64,000 nt of DNA, from contig NW_024748870.1 of NCBI RefSeq assembly GCF_018991925.1, forward strand, positions 4,741,276 to 4,805,275, in the 5' to 3' direction. How positions within the stretch are numbered: position 1 is the first letter of the stretch; each line of letters begins with the position of its first letter. The position numbers and the translations under genes are program-made. Below, piece by piece: positions 22,160 to 33,442 of this stretch. The notes under the pieces are model-generated. The model did not search any database and had not been told where the DNA came from. It saw only the letters and a list, made by a program, of their open reading frames with translations. Source of the DNA: Homarus americanus (Eukaryota > Arthropoda > Malacostraca > Decapoda > Nephropidae).

Positions 22160-24690
22160 ATCATATGTATTTCTCTGTTTTATGATATATTTTTTTCAAC
22201 GCAGTGAACCTTTATTTATTATTTTATATCTTTTTTCCACCTTTATCTCACTCCTTGTACTCCGGTCTTTTTTTTTTTCGCTCTAAAAGCAAATTCCTCC
22301 GGCTTTTCATACGCTGCCGAGGAGTGTAAATCTGTAACTGTCAGCAGAAAGAAAGAGTGAAAGACAACATGCATTTTATATCCGTGTTCCGAGGCTCAAA
22401 CTATTGTCTTACTAGTTGACCGCGATTCTGTGAACAAATTCCTTTTAATACGATAAGTAAGATTAACCTCAGGGATTTAACCCAGTTGATATTTATCTGT
22501 ACAAAGTCAAAGCCACACCTGAAATCCCGTCAGCGATATCCGGGTATTTCAATATCTCGCAAAAATAAAGGTTTCGTTGTTGTGTCACAGAATACTGCTG
22601 TTTTGATTTCTGATGTGTGTTTTTTGGTTTTTGCCTTTTGGTCGTTGTTTCTTCTTGCTCCAGAGTTATGGTACATGAATTTCGGGTCATGATATTGGAT
22701 TTCAGACGCTCAGGCCCCGGGTAAAAGTACAATGGGATGTTACTGTGTATTTTAAGACAGCCAAGGGAGATTATATAAAACTACGAATTTTATTTTGATA
22801 GTTGGTGTGACTTTATCCTCTTTTGATGTATAAGTATATTGCGTGTATTTGTATGTATAACAAATGTTTGTAATATTAATTTGCATTTGCCTTTGATCTT
22901 ACAATTTATTGGTTTTACACGATATGTAAAGTAAGAAAAGATGGTGAAGTGACTCATTCGAGATATCCGACGTCCCGAATAGAATAAAAATCAGTGAAAG
23001 GCGTATTGCTGTATTTTTTTTTACATGATCGACACGGAACGAGAAACAACTATTGTATCATATCGTTGGAAGTGGCCATAAAAAGCAACAGCTGAATCAA
23101 ATCCTTTTGTTTTTCCTTTTGTACAATACTATTGCTATCATCAGCATTTTTAAGATCATTTGTCGCTTCATAAAAAAAAAAATTAAAGTCTTCTATTTCG
23201 TACACAGTATATCTTTTTAAGTGGAAAATATATGTTTAAGTATGGGCATTGTTGTTTATGAGTGTATGGCTTGTACAAAATCAGTGTTCTTTTACTGTAT
23301 CGAGTTAGAATGTAAAGCAAAGACGAATACCAAAGATTTTTTCTTAGCTATCCTTGAAAGATCGTAACGCACCGCATTTCATTTGAATGTCATGTACACG
23401 CTTAGTGAAAATGGCTGGTGGAATTGTGTCATCTTGGATTCCCATTGATTTAGAGGATTCTAACACGGACATCACTCATATAAATTTTGCTTGCTGATTG
23501 TAAGTATCAACAAAAGTTTATGCTGATGGTCTGAGAACGGAATCAGTATGGAGTGTTGTCAGGTGTTAAGAGGATGGGCAGAGAAACTCGGCCCATATTA
23601 GTGTACCAGACAGCGGGATACGAAACAAACGTTAAGGAAAAACATGTGTGTTGTCTGAGCTCTAACCTGCGTTTGTTGAAAGAAATTACCCTCACTGATT
23701 ACTGCTTTGTGGGCTTTATGTTTGGATTAAGAATATCAAAGAAGGGGATCATCCAGGGACTAGACCTGAGTATCAAATGGTGTCGAAGGTAACCTCAACA
23801 CCTGACAGTAAATCTTAACAAGGGAGCCTACTGGCACCTCTGCGTATAGTACACAGAAAAATGTATATACGATACATTATATTTTCATGGATACTCCGTT
23901 TGTGTCAGTGTATCCACTTGAACGTAACGGTGGATCCACTATAATTACTTCGATATAACACATGAAATAATTTCATCACGCTAAAACTGTGCGGCACCAG
24001 AGGGGACGGCGCCAACCGACAGTACAGTTAATGACATACGGTGATGGAAATGACTGGTAATGTATGAATACATTTTACGGCCTCATTAATTAAAACTCAG
24101 GCAGGAGAGGTCGACCCTTGAAAATATACATAAATTTAATTGAGTGACTGATAACTTGATCCGATAGTAAATAATACTTTTATGATTTTATGTCAGTTTT
24201 GTGATCTCATAGATGAATTTTCCCTGATCTCACGCGTAGGAATGGTCTTTAAAATCAGGACTGAGTAGCTCGCCCTGTACCCAACCAACAATACATGCGT
24301 AATTCAAAAGGTTTTAGGTCCTAATATAGTTTCATATAAACAGCACATACATTCAGTGTGCACACACACACATTTTTTTATACTTCATAGATCTGACTGT
24401 CAGGGATCTTTAAAAACTTAAGAAATTTGTTATGTGGTTAAACAAATTGCTTTCATCTATATATATATATATATATATTATACTCGTATATGCATGCAAG
24501 CCAGTTTTACTTTGCTTAATCCACAGTTCGCACACTTCCGGAGAGTTATAGTTTTAATATTAGTAGTAATGTGCCTCCCCCATCCCACCTCCCCCAGTTT
24601 CACAGTACTAAATTCTACACCGAGGTGTTTCACTAGTCATAAAAAAATAACATTTTGTTAAACACTATTTTGTGGTAATTCAATTGTGTT
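22160..24690. other. 2.5-kb gene-free AT-rich stretch
   Basis: Mostly unique AT-rich DNA with short A and T runs and a small (AT)n at about 24459-24479. The best open frame, 23553-23792 (79 codons), has no recognisable motif and no splice or polyA context that I trust. Confidence 0.5.
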
Positions 24691-24915
24691 TTTATTAGCT
24701 ACGGCCGGAAAGAGCAAGTCGTATTGACTAGCAGAACCCTGGCATGTGATTGGCTGGCGCGGCTCTCATGACACCGCCGCTGCCGCTGTCAGCCATTTAA
24801 TATTTATCATAATGCGTTACTGTAAACACCGGAAAAATGAGGCACTTTCATAATGCATTAAAAAGTTTGGCTTGCATTAGTTTTATCCAGCGTCCGCCCT
24901 CACGCCCGTTACCTA
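24690..24915. promoter_or_regulatory. candidate conserved non-coding or promoter-like island
   Basis: A compositional island in AT-rich DNA. The GC-rich part is ACGGCCGG, then TGATTGGCTGGCGCGG (inverted CCAAT box at about 24747-24753) and CCGCCGCTGCCGCTGTC. It is followed by homeodomain-like AT words (CATTTAATATTTATCATAATG, TTTCATAATGCATTAAAAAG, TTGCATTAG, with a TGCATTA theme repeated) and a GC-rich end (GCGTCCGCCCTCACGCCC). This mix is typical of developmental-gene regulatory DNA. Function is inference. Confidence 0.3.
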
Positions 24916-24975
24916 AGTCCTCTTAATTCTTTGTTTGTTCCCCCTGGTCTGGGATGATGGATCTGTTCCAGGGCC

Positions 24976-25590
24976 CACATTCACGGCTGGTGGTTCTAAG
25001 TCCACATGCACGACTGGCGGTGCTAAGTCCATATTCACGACTGGCGGTTCTAAGTCCACATGCACGACTGGCGGTTCTAAGTCCACATGCACGACTGGTG
25101 GTTCTTAATCCACATGCACGACTGGTGGTTCTTAATCCACATGCACGACTGGTGGTTCTAAGTCCACATGCACGACTGGCGGTGCTAAGTCCACATTCAC
25201 GGCTGGTGGTTCTAAGTCCACATGCACGACTGGCGGTTCTAAGTCCACATGCACGACTGGTGGTTCTTAATCCACATGCACGGCTGGTGGTGCTATGTCC
25301 ACATGCACGGCTGTTGGTGCTATGTCCACATGCACGGCTGGTGGTGCTATGTCCACATGCACGACTGGTGGTGCTAAGTCCACATGCACGACTGGTGGTG
25401 CTATGTCCACATGCACGGCTGTTGGTGCTATGTCCACATGCACGGCTAGTGGTGCTATGTCCACATGCACGGCTGGTGGTGCTATGTCCACATGCACGGC
25501 TGGTGGTTGCTAAGTCCACATGCACGGCTGGTGGTTGCTAAGTCCACATGCACGACTGGTGGATCCGCTCTTAGATCCAAATGCACGGAT
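24976..25590. repeat. 27-bp minisatellite (CACATGCACGACTGGTGGTTCTAAGTC)
   Basis: About 22 units of exactly 27 bp. Variants (GACTGG/GGCTGG, GTTCT/GTGCT, AAGTC/ATGTC, TTAATC) are grouped: the left half is mostly GTTCTAAGTC, the right half GTGCTATGTC, and the last units gain one base (GGTTGCTAAGTC). The period is a multiple of three, so frames stay open on both strands (ARLVVLSPH and TTSRACGHS peptides). No start context or domain suggests a protein. Confidence 0.96.
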
Positions 25591-25892
25591 GATGAAGCTT
25601 CCTCCCACCAGCATGACGAAGAAGAACAAGAGAAGAAAAGGGGGATACGGAAGAGGAAGAAAATGTGGAGCAGGAACAAAGGGGAAGTAGGAGTAGGAAT
25701 GGAAGATTAGGGGAGTTATTTCATACACCTGATAGCTTTATTTTATCCATATTCTTACGGTACCGGGGTGATGGGGCACCGGAAATCAACCTTCACAACC
25801 ACACCCAGTCATGTCCATTTACCAGAAAATTTATAATGTCTTATTAAATAATTATTGAGGGACAGACTCCAAGTGATGTCGACACCCATACA

Positions 25893-25901
25893 CCACAACA
25901 C
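25893..25901. repeat. left target-site duplication of the DNA transposon
   Basis: CCACAACAC directly before the left terminal repeat, identical to 29141-29149. The region is CA-rich, so part of the match could be chance. Confidence 0.7.
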
Positions 25902-25917
25902 TAGGGTGTGTCAATTT
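25902..25917. repeat. left terminal inverted repeat
   Basis: TAGGGTGTGTCAATTT, perfect inverse of 29125-29140. Confidence 0.9.
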
Positions 25918-26346
25918 TGTCAACATGTTAAAAATCAAATTTGGTAGTCAAAATATTGTGCCTCTTTATGTCTAAACTTGAGATTAGCAAACAAAAATGA
26001 ATTGAAATAACCCTCACCTACATCAATTATACCTTAAAGTTTCAAATATCATTATTTCAATAAATTAATGAGACTTGATTAGAATTATTCACTTGATATT
26101 AACTAATCTCATGTAAGCATATGGATTATGGAGTATTTTATGGTTCTATAGCTTGTGTACAATATGCATGTCAGAACATGAACATGAACAGGCTCTCCGT
26201 GTGGGACAGTTTAATTCTTGTTTTGACTTGTACCAAGCGTGAGGATAAGGCGCCCGGCTCACTCTCCTTCTAGATATCATAGACGGTGGTTTGCTCTCAT
26301 TGCACTTGCACCTACTCTACCAGACGAATTCTACATTTTAATTATT

Positions 26347-26513
26347 GTAAGTAGGGCATATTGATTGTCGCAGTTACTTATATCATTGTATAAAACATTA
26401 TGTTCTAAGAAATTATTATGTTATTTCTGTTACAGCATTTTTGATAAACAAATTGATATTTTTTGAAACAACAATTGAATTATGAAACATTGAAATATTT
26501 TTCTATTTGTCAG
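26347..26513 (+). other. probable intron in the transposase 5' leader
   Basis: GTAAGTAGGG at 26347 is a strong donor. TTTTCTATTTGTCAG ending at 26513 is a good acceptor, 11 bases before the ATG at 26525. The predicted intron is 167 bp and AT-rich. The upstream exon (part of about 26200-26346) has no clear coding content. Confidence 0.45.
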
Positions 26514-26524
26514 ATAGTGTGAAG

Positions 26525-28900
26525 ATGTCAAAATTGAAGACAAGAAGTCAGTTGTCAACCCACTTGAGCCTGCTAGTTGGTAAAGGGAAGGAGCTTCCTG
26601 TATCAGAACTTCCAACAGTGAGAGACATGCTAAGATTAGGGTTACTCCTTCGAGAAAAAAATGCAAAGGACAGAAGGAACTATACAGATAAAGAACTCAT
26701 AAATGACATGATAGTCCCTCTTCTGCATCAATGGACAAAAGCTAATGCACTATTCAAACCACCTGTGATTAATCAGTGTCGAACTATTGAGCTAAAACTA
26801 ACGAAATTATGGCACAAAGCAGTTGAAACATCACTTGGTAAAGGAAACTTGGCCAGGAAAAATGAATTTCTGCACACACTTGATACTCTGTTTGACATTT
26901 TGACCTGCAAGTGCTCCATACAATTATGTTCTGAATCCAACTGTTCTCACTCAGGTAAGAGAGAAAATAATTCCCACATTGATTGTGGTTGTCCTCGTGA
27001 AAAGAAGATCCCTGTTTTAGAGCTTGAATTTATAAAGGCACAGAGGACAAAGGCAGAAGGCCAAGGAAGTATGCAAATGGGTTCAATAGATTATTCAGAA
27101 ACAAAGAAGCAGATTGCTAATGCCAAGAAGAGAGAACAAATCCGAGAGAGGGAACAAAAGAAGAAAATGAAGAGTGAAGAAGCCATCCAAAGAGAGGAAG
27201 AGCTGTGTCAAGATGTTTATCACTTCTTTGATAGTTCTTCTGATGAACAGGAAGCAACATCAGATGATAGTTCCAAAGAGCCATCTGAACCTTTACCAAA
27301 GAAAATGAAATACAACACAAGAACTATTTCAAACATTGCTTTAGCTAGTATTCGCCACCATGCTGGACTTCGTGAGGCTGCAGAAATTGCAACTGCCGCT
27401 TGGATAGATGCAGGCCTCATCAGCCGAGAGGATGTATCTTTGGTGATAGATCATAATAAAATTAGAAGAGCACAAGAAAAAATAATGAAGGAAATATCTG
27501 ATCAGCATGAAAAAGATTTAAGCGAGGGAGGGCTCTCCTGTCTTTTGTTTGATGGAAGAATAGATGACACAAAAGTTTTGCTAGAAGTAGAGGGAGTGAA
27601 CAGAAAGTTTCCAGGTCTCATCAAAGAAGAACACTACTCTGTCTGTTCTGAGCCTGGTGGTCGGTTTTTGTTTCACTTTGCTCCCGAAACTGAAGTAGAA
27701 GGGAAGAAACATGCAGAGGTCATTGCTGATCATATTTTATGTTGGGTTCAGGAGAGAGGACTTGGCAGTTCACTGCAGGCTGTTGGTGGAGATTCAACTG
27801 CAGTGAACACCGGATGGCAGGGGGGTGTAATGACGCATTTAGAGAAAAAACTAGGAAGAAGACTTGTTTGGATTGTATGTGATTTACATACAGGCGAGCT
27901 ACCTCTTCGTCATCTCATCCAGGAACTTGATGGTCCTACAAAGAGCAACAACAAGTGGTCAGGTCCCCTTGGCATCATGCTGGATGAAGCAACACAACTA
28001 GAAATAAATACAACCTTTCCAAAGGTCGAAGTTGGCCCTCCCCTTCCGGCGTTGTCTGAAGGAGTCATCAAAGATCTCAGCACAGATCAATCCTATGCTT
28101 ATCGTATTGCCCAAGCAATAAGATCAGGAGAAGTGCCTCAGTCATTGGCTCTCTTGGAGATTGGACCTGTCAGTCACAGCCGTTGGTTAACTACAGCTCT
28201 TCGTTTCTGCAGGATTTGGATTTCCAAACACGAATTGAAGGGCAAAGTGCTGAAGAATTTGAGGTTAATTGTTGAATTTATTATTGGAGTTTATCTTCCC
28301 CAGTGGTTTAGTGTGAAACTTAATCCTATGTGGGTGGATGGGCCCAATCACCTTTTGTTTCAATTGCAGCTAGTAAGAACACAGAGGAAGGTAGTGAGGG
28401 ACATCGTGTTACCTGTGGCAAGAAGGTCCGCTTGGTATGCTCGATCAGAAGCAGTTTTGCAAGCAATGCTTTGCAGTCAATGTACCAATCTCCGAACCGA
28501 GGCTGTAGAAGTCATTCTAAAGATTAGAGGAACGCTAATAGATGACGACCAGTTGGGAGACTGTTCGTTTCATTCAAGAAAAGTTCCCCCAATAAACGTC
28601 AATGCCACCAAATTGTCAGAATTGGTTGACTTGAGTTTGGAAGTCTTAGAGCCACCATTGACAACAAGTCTAACTAGCCAAGAATTGAGAAACCTTAAAG
28701 AGACTCCAATGCAGGTGCCGAAGTGGCCTTCCCACACTCAAAGTGTGGAGAGATGTGTGAAAATGGTCACAGAAGCAGCGGGCCATGTTTACAGCCACGA
28801 GAGGCGAGAAGGTTACATCAAAGCACAAATAGCAAGCAGACTACTGATGACAAGAAACCAAAGCAAAGAGAGTATGAAGGCATTGGTTACTTTCAAATAG
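26525..28900 (+). CDS. putative transposase, 791 aa, hAT-like DDE (inferred)
   Basis: This would cut and rejoin the ends of the surrounding transposon, in the nucleus. The start is the ATG at 26525; an open TTG six codons upstream lies across the likely splice acceptor. Residues about 128-156 form a Cys/His cluster (C128, C130, C135, C140, H142, H151, C154, C156), probably zinc-binding. Residues 190-226 are a Lys/Glu-rich helix with nuclear-signal-like KKRE and KKKMK, and 236-255 are acidic and serine-rich. Candidate catalytic residues are D343 (LLFDGRIDD), D423 (VGGDSTAVN) and E742 (TQSVERCVK), with the C/H motif CDLH at 452-455 and an RW at 553-554, the order seen in hAT-type transposases. 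There is no classic BED finger and no typical C-terminal hAT dimerisation block. Related unnamed proteins exist in other invertebrates as far as I recall; the hAT link is inference. No stops or frameshifts. Confidence 0.85.
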   Translation: MSKLKTRSQLSTHLSLLVGKGKELPVSELPTVRDMLRLGLLLREKNAKDRRNYTDKELINDMIVPLLHQWTKANALFKPPVINQCRTIELKLTKLWHKAVETSLGKGNLARKNEFLHTLDTLFDILTCKCSIQLCSESNCSHSGKRENNSHIDCGCPREKKIPVLELEFIKAQRTKAEGQGSMQMGSIDYSETKKQIANAKKREQIREREQKKKMKSEEAIQREEELCQDVYHFFDSSSDEQEATSDDSSKEPSEPLPKKMKYNTRTISNIALASIRHHAGLREAAEIATAAWIDAGLISREDVSLVIDHNKIRRAQEKIMKEISDQHEKDLSEGGLSCLLFDGRIDDTKVLLEVEGVNRKFPGLIKEEHYSVCSEPGGRFLFHFAPETEVEGKKHAEVIADHILCWVQERGLGSSLQAVGGDSTAVNTGWQGGVMTHLEKKLGRRLVWIVCDLHTGELPLRHLIQELDGPTKSNNKWSGPLGIMLDEATQLEINTTFPKVEVGPPLPALSEGVIKDLSTDQSYAYRIAQAIRSGEVPQSLALLEIGPVSHSRWLTTALRFCRIWISKHELKGKVLKNLRLIVEFIIGVYLPQWFSVKLNPMWVDGPNHLLFQLQLVRTQRKVVRDIVLPVARRSAWYARSEAVLQAMLCSQCTNLRTEAVEVILKIRGTLIDDDQLGDCSFHSRKVPPINVNATKLSELVDLSLEVLEPPLTTSLTSQELRNLKETPMQVPKWPSHTQSVERCVKMVTEAAGHVYSHERREGYIKAQIASRLLMTRNQSKESMKALVTFK

Positions 28901-28909
28901 ACTACAGAT

Positions 28910-29079
28910 AATAAAATATAATAATTTGAAACTTGAAACAGTAACATGTGTGCAAACGCTGGTTATGTTATAAATTCACAAATATGTACATTTAAAAATC
29001 CATTTGATGTAGGTAGGATTTATTATAAAAAAAAATTTATGCCAGAATATTGTTTTGCATGCTTAAAGACTACAATAAA
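28910..29079 (+). promoter_or_regulatory. polyadenylation signals of the transposase gene
   Basis: AATAAA occurs at 28910-28915, ten bases after the stop codon, and again at 29074-29079, near the right end of the element. Either could serve; the second leaves a normal-sized 3' UTR. Confidence 0.5.
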
Positions 29080-29124
29080 TTGCTACCAAATTACTCGATT
29101 TTCAATTTAGCCAGTTCACCCCCT

Positions 29125-29140
29125 AAATTGACACACCCTA
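29125..29140. repeat. right terminal inverted repeat
   Basis: AAATTGACACACCCTA, perfect inverse of 25902-25917. Confidence 0.9.
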
Positions 29141-29149
29141 CCACAACAC
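29141..29149. repeat. right target-site duplication of the DNA transposon
   Basis: CCACAACAC, identical to 25893-25901. Confidence 0.7.
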
Positions 29150-30585
29150 CCACATACTACCACGCACACACACACCGCCATAGTCACACATAAACACCAC
29201 CACACTCATACACGACTACGCCCACACACCGCCACGCCCCACCCACCACCACACCCACCCACCACACCCACCCACCACACCCACCCACCACCACACCCAC
29301 CACCACACCCATACACGACTACACCACAAATTACCATGCTTACACTCCACCACAACAGTCCCATAAAACACCACACTTCCACACCACCACGCCGATACAC
29401 ACACATTCCAACACAAACACAAACACACACACAAACACACACACACACACACACACCACACATACCACACACATACCCCCCCACACACACACACACACCA
29501 CCATGCACACACACATCACACTACGCACACACACACACACCACCATACACACACACACACACCATACACACACACACCACCACACACACACACACACACA
29601 TACCACACACACACATACCACACACACACACACACACCACCATGCACACACATACACCACCATGCACCATGCACACGCATCACAATGCGCGCGCACACAC
29701 ACACCACCACCATACGCACACCACTGTACTCAAATACCCCACCACAGCCAGACACAACCATACCCACATACACCATCACAACTACACAGCATCACCACTC
29801 ACACATGCTCCTACGCTTACTCAATACCACATACCCACACACAACGACGCACCACCACATCCACAAACCATCATACACACATACCACCACTCTGACTTGC
29901 CACAATACCCACACACTATCATCCCTACTTACCAGTTCATCCACGCACAACCACAACTACACACCACCACATCCACAGACAGCCACACCAACTAACTATG
30001 TATACGTAACATCACGTCTACCTAATACGACACCATAACGTTACCACGACCACACACAAATATGGTTATGTACCCAACACTTCCATATAGCATTATACTG
30101 ATATTTTATCATGATCACATAACACCACACCACCACACTCATTTGATATCACTCCTACACATCACAACACCTACACACCATTATGCCCCATTCACACGTC
30201 ACCTTCTTTAAATAACTGCGCCTACACATAACCGTAACCATAGACCATCAAGACTATCCACCATCAAATCCCACATCACCATATATCAGCCACCCACACA
30301 CACCCACACACACCCACACACACGCACTCACTAAGACATCTACACACGACCAACACCCAACCATCATCACAATCTCACACCACCATACCCAAACACCATG
30401 ACGTCCACATGCCAAAACACCACTCATACACCACAACACCCCCAGAGCACTACACCGCAGTCATACACCACCACCATACCCATACACCATTACACCCATG
30501 CACAAACAACTCGTATACTAACATACTCATACACCAGCATATTCCCAAATCATTATGCCCACACACACACACAGTGGTGCGGTAA
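29150..30585. repeat. 1.4-kb CA-rich satellite-like field
   Basis: Strongly A/C on the + strand, with (CA)n, CACC, CCACACAC, CATACACCAC and ACCACCATACCCATACAC words and no strict period. The densest (CA)n lies at 29400-29710. Long open frames on both strands are Thr/His or Val/Cys low-complexity translations. The same style of DNA occurs at 17077-17460 and 21590-22155. Confidence 0.9.
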
Positions 30586-30589
30586 GTAA

Positions 30590-33115
30590 AATCTCATGAT
30601 CCACCTGAATAACGTTGGAGCTACTGACCCTCACACTCTTCAGGGGAGAAGTTTTGATAGTTATAAAAAACACCATTCAAGAATTTGTTGCCTTATTTCT
30701 GATGAGAAGAATATATAGCTTAGTATTTTAGCTCATATCTGGATGAGTGTAATCTAGGTGTGTCATATATTATATTCGTGAGAAGTTATTTTTTTCAGAA
30801 AGACACATCAAAGATCAAATAAGCAAAACCACGAAGAAACTTGTGATAATAATAATTGTCCTTGATGTAAGTGGAATACCAAGAACACACAAGAAGGTTT
30901 AAGAAGTTTGCTCTAAATGTGTAATTGTGTAAAAGTTGTGGTAAATCATCTCTCTCAATATTAGGGTTAAGCACAAAAACTCCTTTCTTAATCAAAATAA
31001 CTTTATTAGTTTCAATGATCCAATTTACACCAACTATTATAAATCTTATTCAGATATCTCAAGGTACAATAATATACGTTTTGTACATGCTTATGATCCC
31101 ATATATTATTATTATCAATTAATTAGATATCCATCAGAATCAATGTAGACTATAATGTCAATATCTAGACAATACAGATTCTTAATATATAACAATAAAT
31201 GATGCCTGAACGAATTAGACATATTTTATGCATAAAGTAAACATTAATACATCAATTACAGTTTCTTTAATTAACACAATGAATATCTACTTGATAAGTT
31301 TTATATCCAATAAAATGATTGTTTAAAGCAAATATTAGAATATCAAGATACAAAATTTCTTCAGGTATCACAATGAAAATATAATTGTCTGAAATAACAA
31401 TTCCAATGATTTTGCCGATACATATCAAGAACAACAGATATTGTCAAACCTCTTGTGGGATGTTCACATAAAATTAAATATATCAACATAAATCAAACTT
31501 GCTAAGAGTCTCTGATTATATGTTAGAAGAGTAAACATATCTGGTCATAATCTATGTAAACAAATTTACAAACTTTGGAGTTATTTAGCGAACACTTATA
31601 CATATTCATTTATTTTTTTCTGGTGTAATTTGTTTTTGTGTGTTAGTGATAAGATCTTCATTTTGATGTTCGATTTTTAATTGGGAATGAAAATAGCTCT
31701 AAAAGGTCACAGTTGTCTGCACACTGGCACTATGACAGCTTACAGTGGGCTAAAGACTCACACTGGGTGTTAGAAACAGGATATATTAAAACACAGAGGT
31801 TATAATGACAAAAAAAATGAATTAGATGAATATTCTGAATACACAAGTGTTCATATAGCAATCCACAGCTGTGCACTAATGTACTATTGGATGTATAATT
31901 CTCGTTTTTAAATTAAAAAACAAACAATATTACCTCACACAAGTTACACATCACCACATATATATACATACATACATATAATCTCTGGAAGGTTGAGTAT
32001 TTGAAGCCTTCAGATTCATTATAAGGGACTCACGGCTTGATTGATTGATCTCAAGGCTAACATGATCGTCCCGTCTTAATTTACTGTATACGGTATATTA
32101 TTTTTATTGAACATTAGATATCATTACTATTATTAAACCATAATTTTGTTACTTTTTTTCTCAACATTTTATATACCCTGAATGCAGGTAACATTACAGG
32201 TAACAGTAATGGCAAATAACGCATTTTTTTATTAGCAACAATATCTAATGAATAATACACTCTCAAATATTAATAAGAAATATATACAATACACTACAAC
32301 TGAATGTCATTGTCATATTACAGTTTCTGTCAAGATATATAATGTAATTTTTATAACTTTATGGTAATAGTTAGGATCAAGACATTAAATAACAACATAG
32401 TTCATTATTAACACAATTATATTCTACTTGGACTACGATGGTGTACAAGTATTTTCAAAACAGTGAGTTAACAATAAAATATTCAATTAAAATATATACA
32501 AATAAGATAAAAGGCTACATAAAAAATCAATTACTCAAACTACTATGTCGTCCTGATACTGATTCCTTCAGGAATTTTGGAGAGAGAAAAGGATAATGAT
32601 GATGATGATGATGATGGTCTTAGGAATAGATTGCAGATGTTGATAATTGTGTTGTTAATGTTATAATAAAAATTATTAAGCTATAAACTTAATAATCTAA
32701 CCGGGTGGATTATTGAAGACAGAATAATCTGATACTTGTCTGAATACTCTTACAGGTATATACACTAAGGAGGAAACCGATATCTATAACTGTTTGGGTT
32801 CTTTCAAGTGGAAATATATAATATCGATGGTATAATTTACAAGCTGGTATGAGAATAAACCTTATATCTTGATCTGTTTTAGTTTGAGGAGAAGAAATGA
32901 GTGAGGTACAATTTAATTATTACACCCACAATATGGTGCAGAGAGCTGTTCATTTAGTAACCTTGGTGACAGTGTGAAAAAGAATAAAGATTTACTCATT
33001 AACTTTCTTAAGAGCATTGAACTCGGCCGCTTAATAAAATTTTAAAGTATTTTTTTTAGGGGAAATCGCATAAAATTTTATCCCAAATTATTTCACAAGA
33101 AGATTAAACAACCTA
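30590..33115. other. 2.5-kb AT-rich stretch without a gene
   Basis: Unique-looking AT-rich DNA. From about 31010 to 31480 words such as ATATCTCAAGGTACAATAAT and ATATCAAGATACAAAATT return loosely, hinting at very old tandem duplication. A (GAT)n run lies at 32592-32616. No supported coding, RNA or mobile element was found. Confidence 0.5.
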
Positions 33116-33119
33116 ACTT

Positions 33120-33206
33120 TAATCTAACTGAACCTAACCTAACCTAACCAAATCTCACCTAAACTAGCCTAATATAGCCTAACCTAACCTAACTTAACCT
33201 CGTTCC
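33120..33206. repeat. degenerate CCTAA (telomere-type) repeat
   Basis: AACCTAACCTAACCTAACC with degenerate units (AAATCTCACCTAAACTAGCCTAATATAG). This is the inverse of TTAGG, the usual arthropod telomere unit, here inside the chromosome. Confidence 0.8.
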
Positions 33207-33442
33207 CCCAAATAGTGTTAGGGTGGTTAATCTTCAGGTGAAATAAGCAGGCAGGAGGGAGGAATCTTCAGATCCTTTTAAATACCAAATATGCAAATTC
33301 GAATGAAGATTGTGTTAAACATTATTTTTTTCTTCTCATTAACTTATGTTAGGTAATGTTTATTATAAGGCAAGAGACGTGTAGTGTAATAGAGGAAAAA
33401 AACAAAGGATCGGAATATACCCAGTAAATAACAAGAAAACCA

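Larger units (their letters stand above)
25902..29140 (+). mobile_element. complete 3,239-bp DNA transposon with intact transposase ORF
   Basis: The element starts TAGGGTGTGTCAATTTTG and ends CTAAATTGACACACCCTA: 16 of 16 terminal bases are inverted repeats, with one mismatch and a further match after them. A second inverted word, AATTTGGTAG, lies at 25938-25947 and, inverted, at 29083-29092. The flanks share CCACAACAC. The start TAGGG fits the YARNG terminal pattern of hAT elements, but the direct repeat reads as 9 bp rather than the usual 8, so the superfamily is not settled. Inside are one large ORF, a likely 5' non-coding intron and polyA signals. It lies in a CA-rich field that continues on the right. 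The undamaged ORF and matching ends suggest a recent, possibly still active insertion. Confidence 0.85.

Noticed and set aside
23553..23792. 79-codon + frame in unique DNA
   Set aside because: No known domain, no good splice or promoter context; length is within chance for this stretch.
24923..25541. Open frames of about 195-200 codons on both strands
   Set aside because: They follow a 27-bp minisatellite whose unit has no stop in these frames; no start context, domain or splice signal.
29336..29995. 219-codon Thr/His frame and its Val/Cys opposite
   Set aside because: CA-rich simple DNA; no domain.
31700..31775. Words reading like a zinc finger (C..H, SGLKTHTG)
   Set aside because: Only one short broken phrase, no repeated finger spacing; likely chance.
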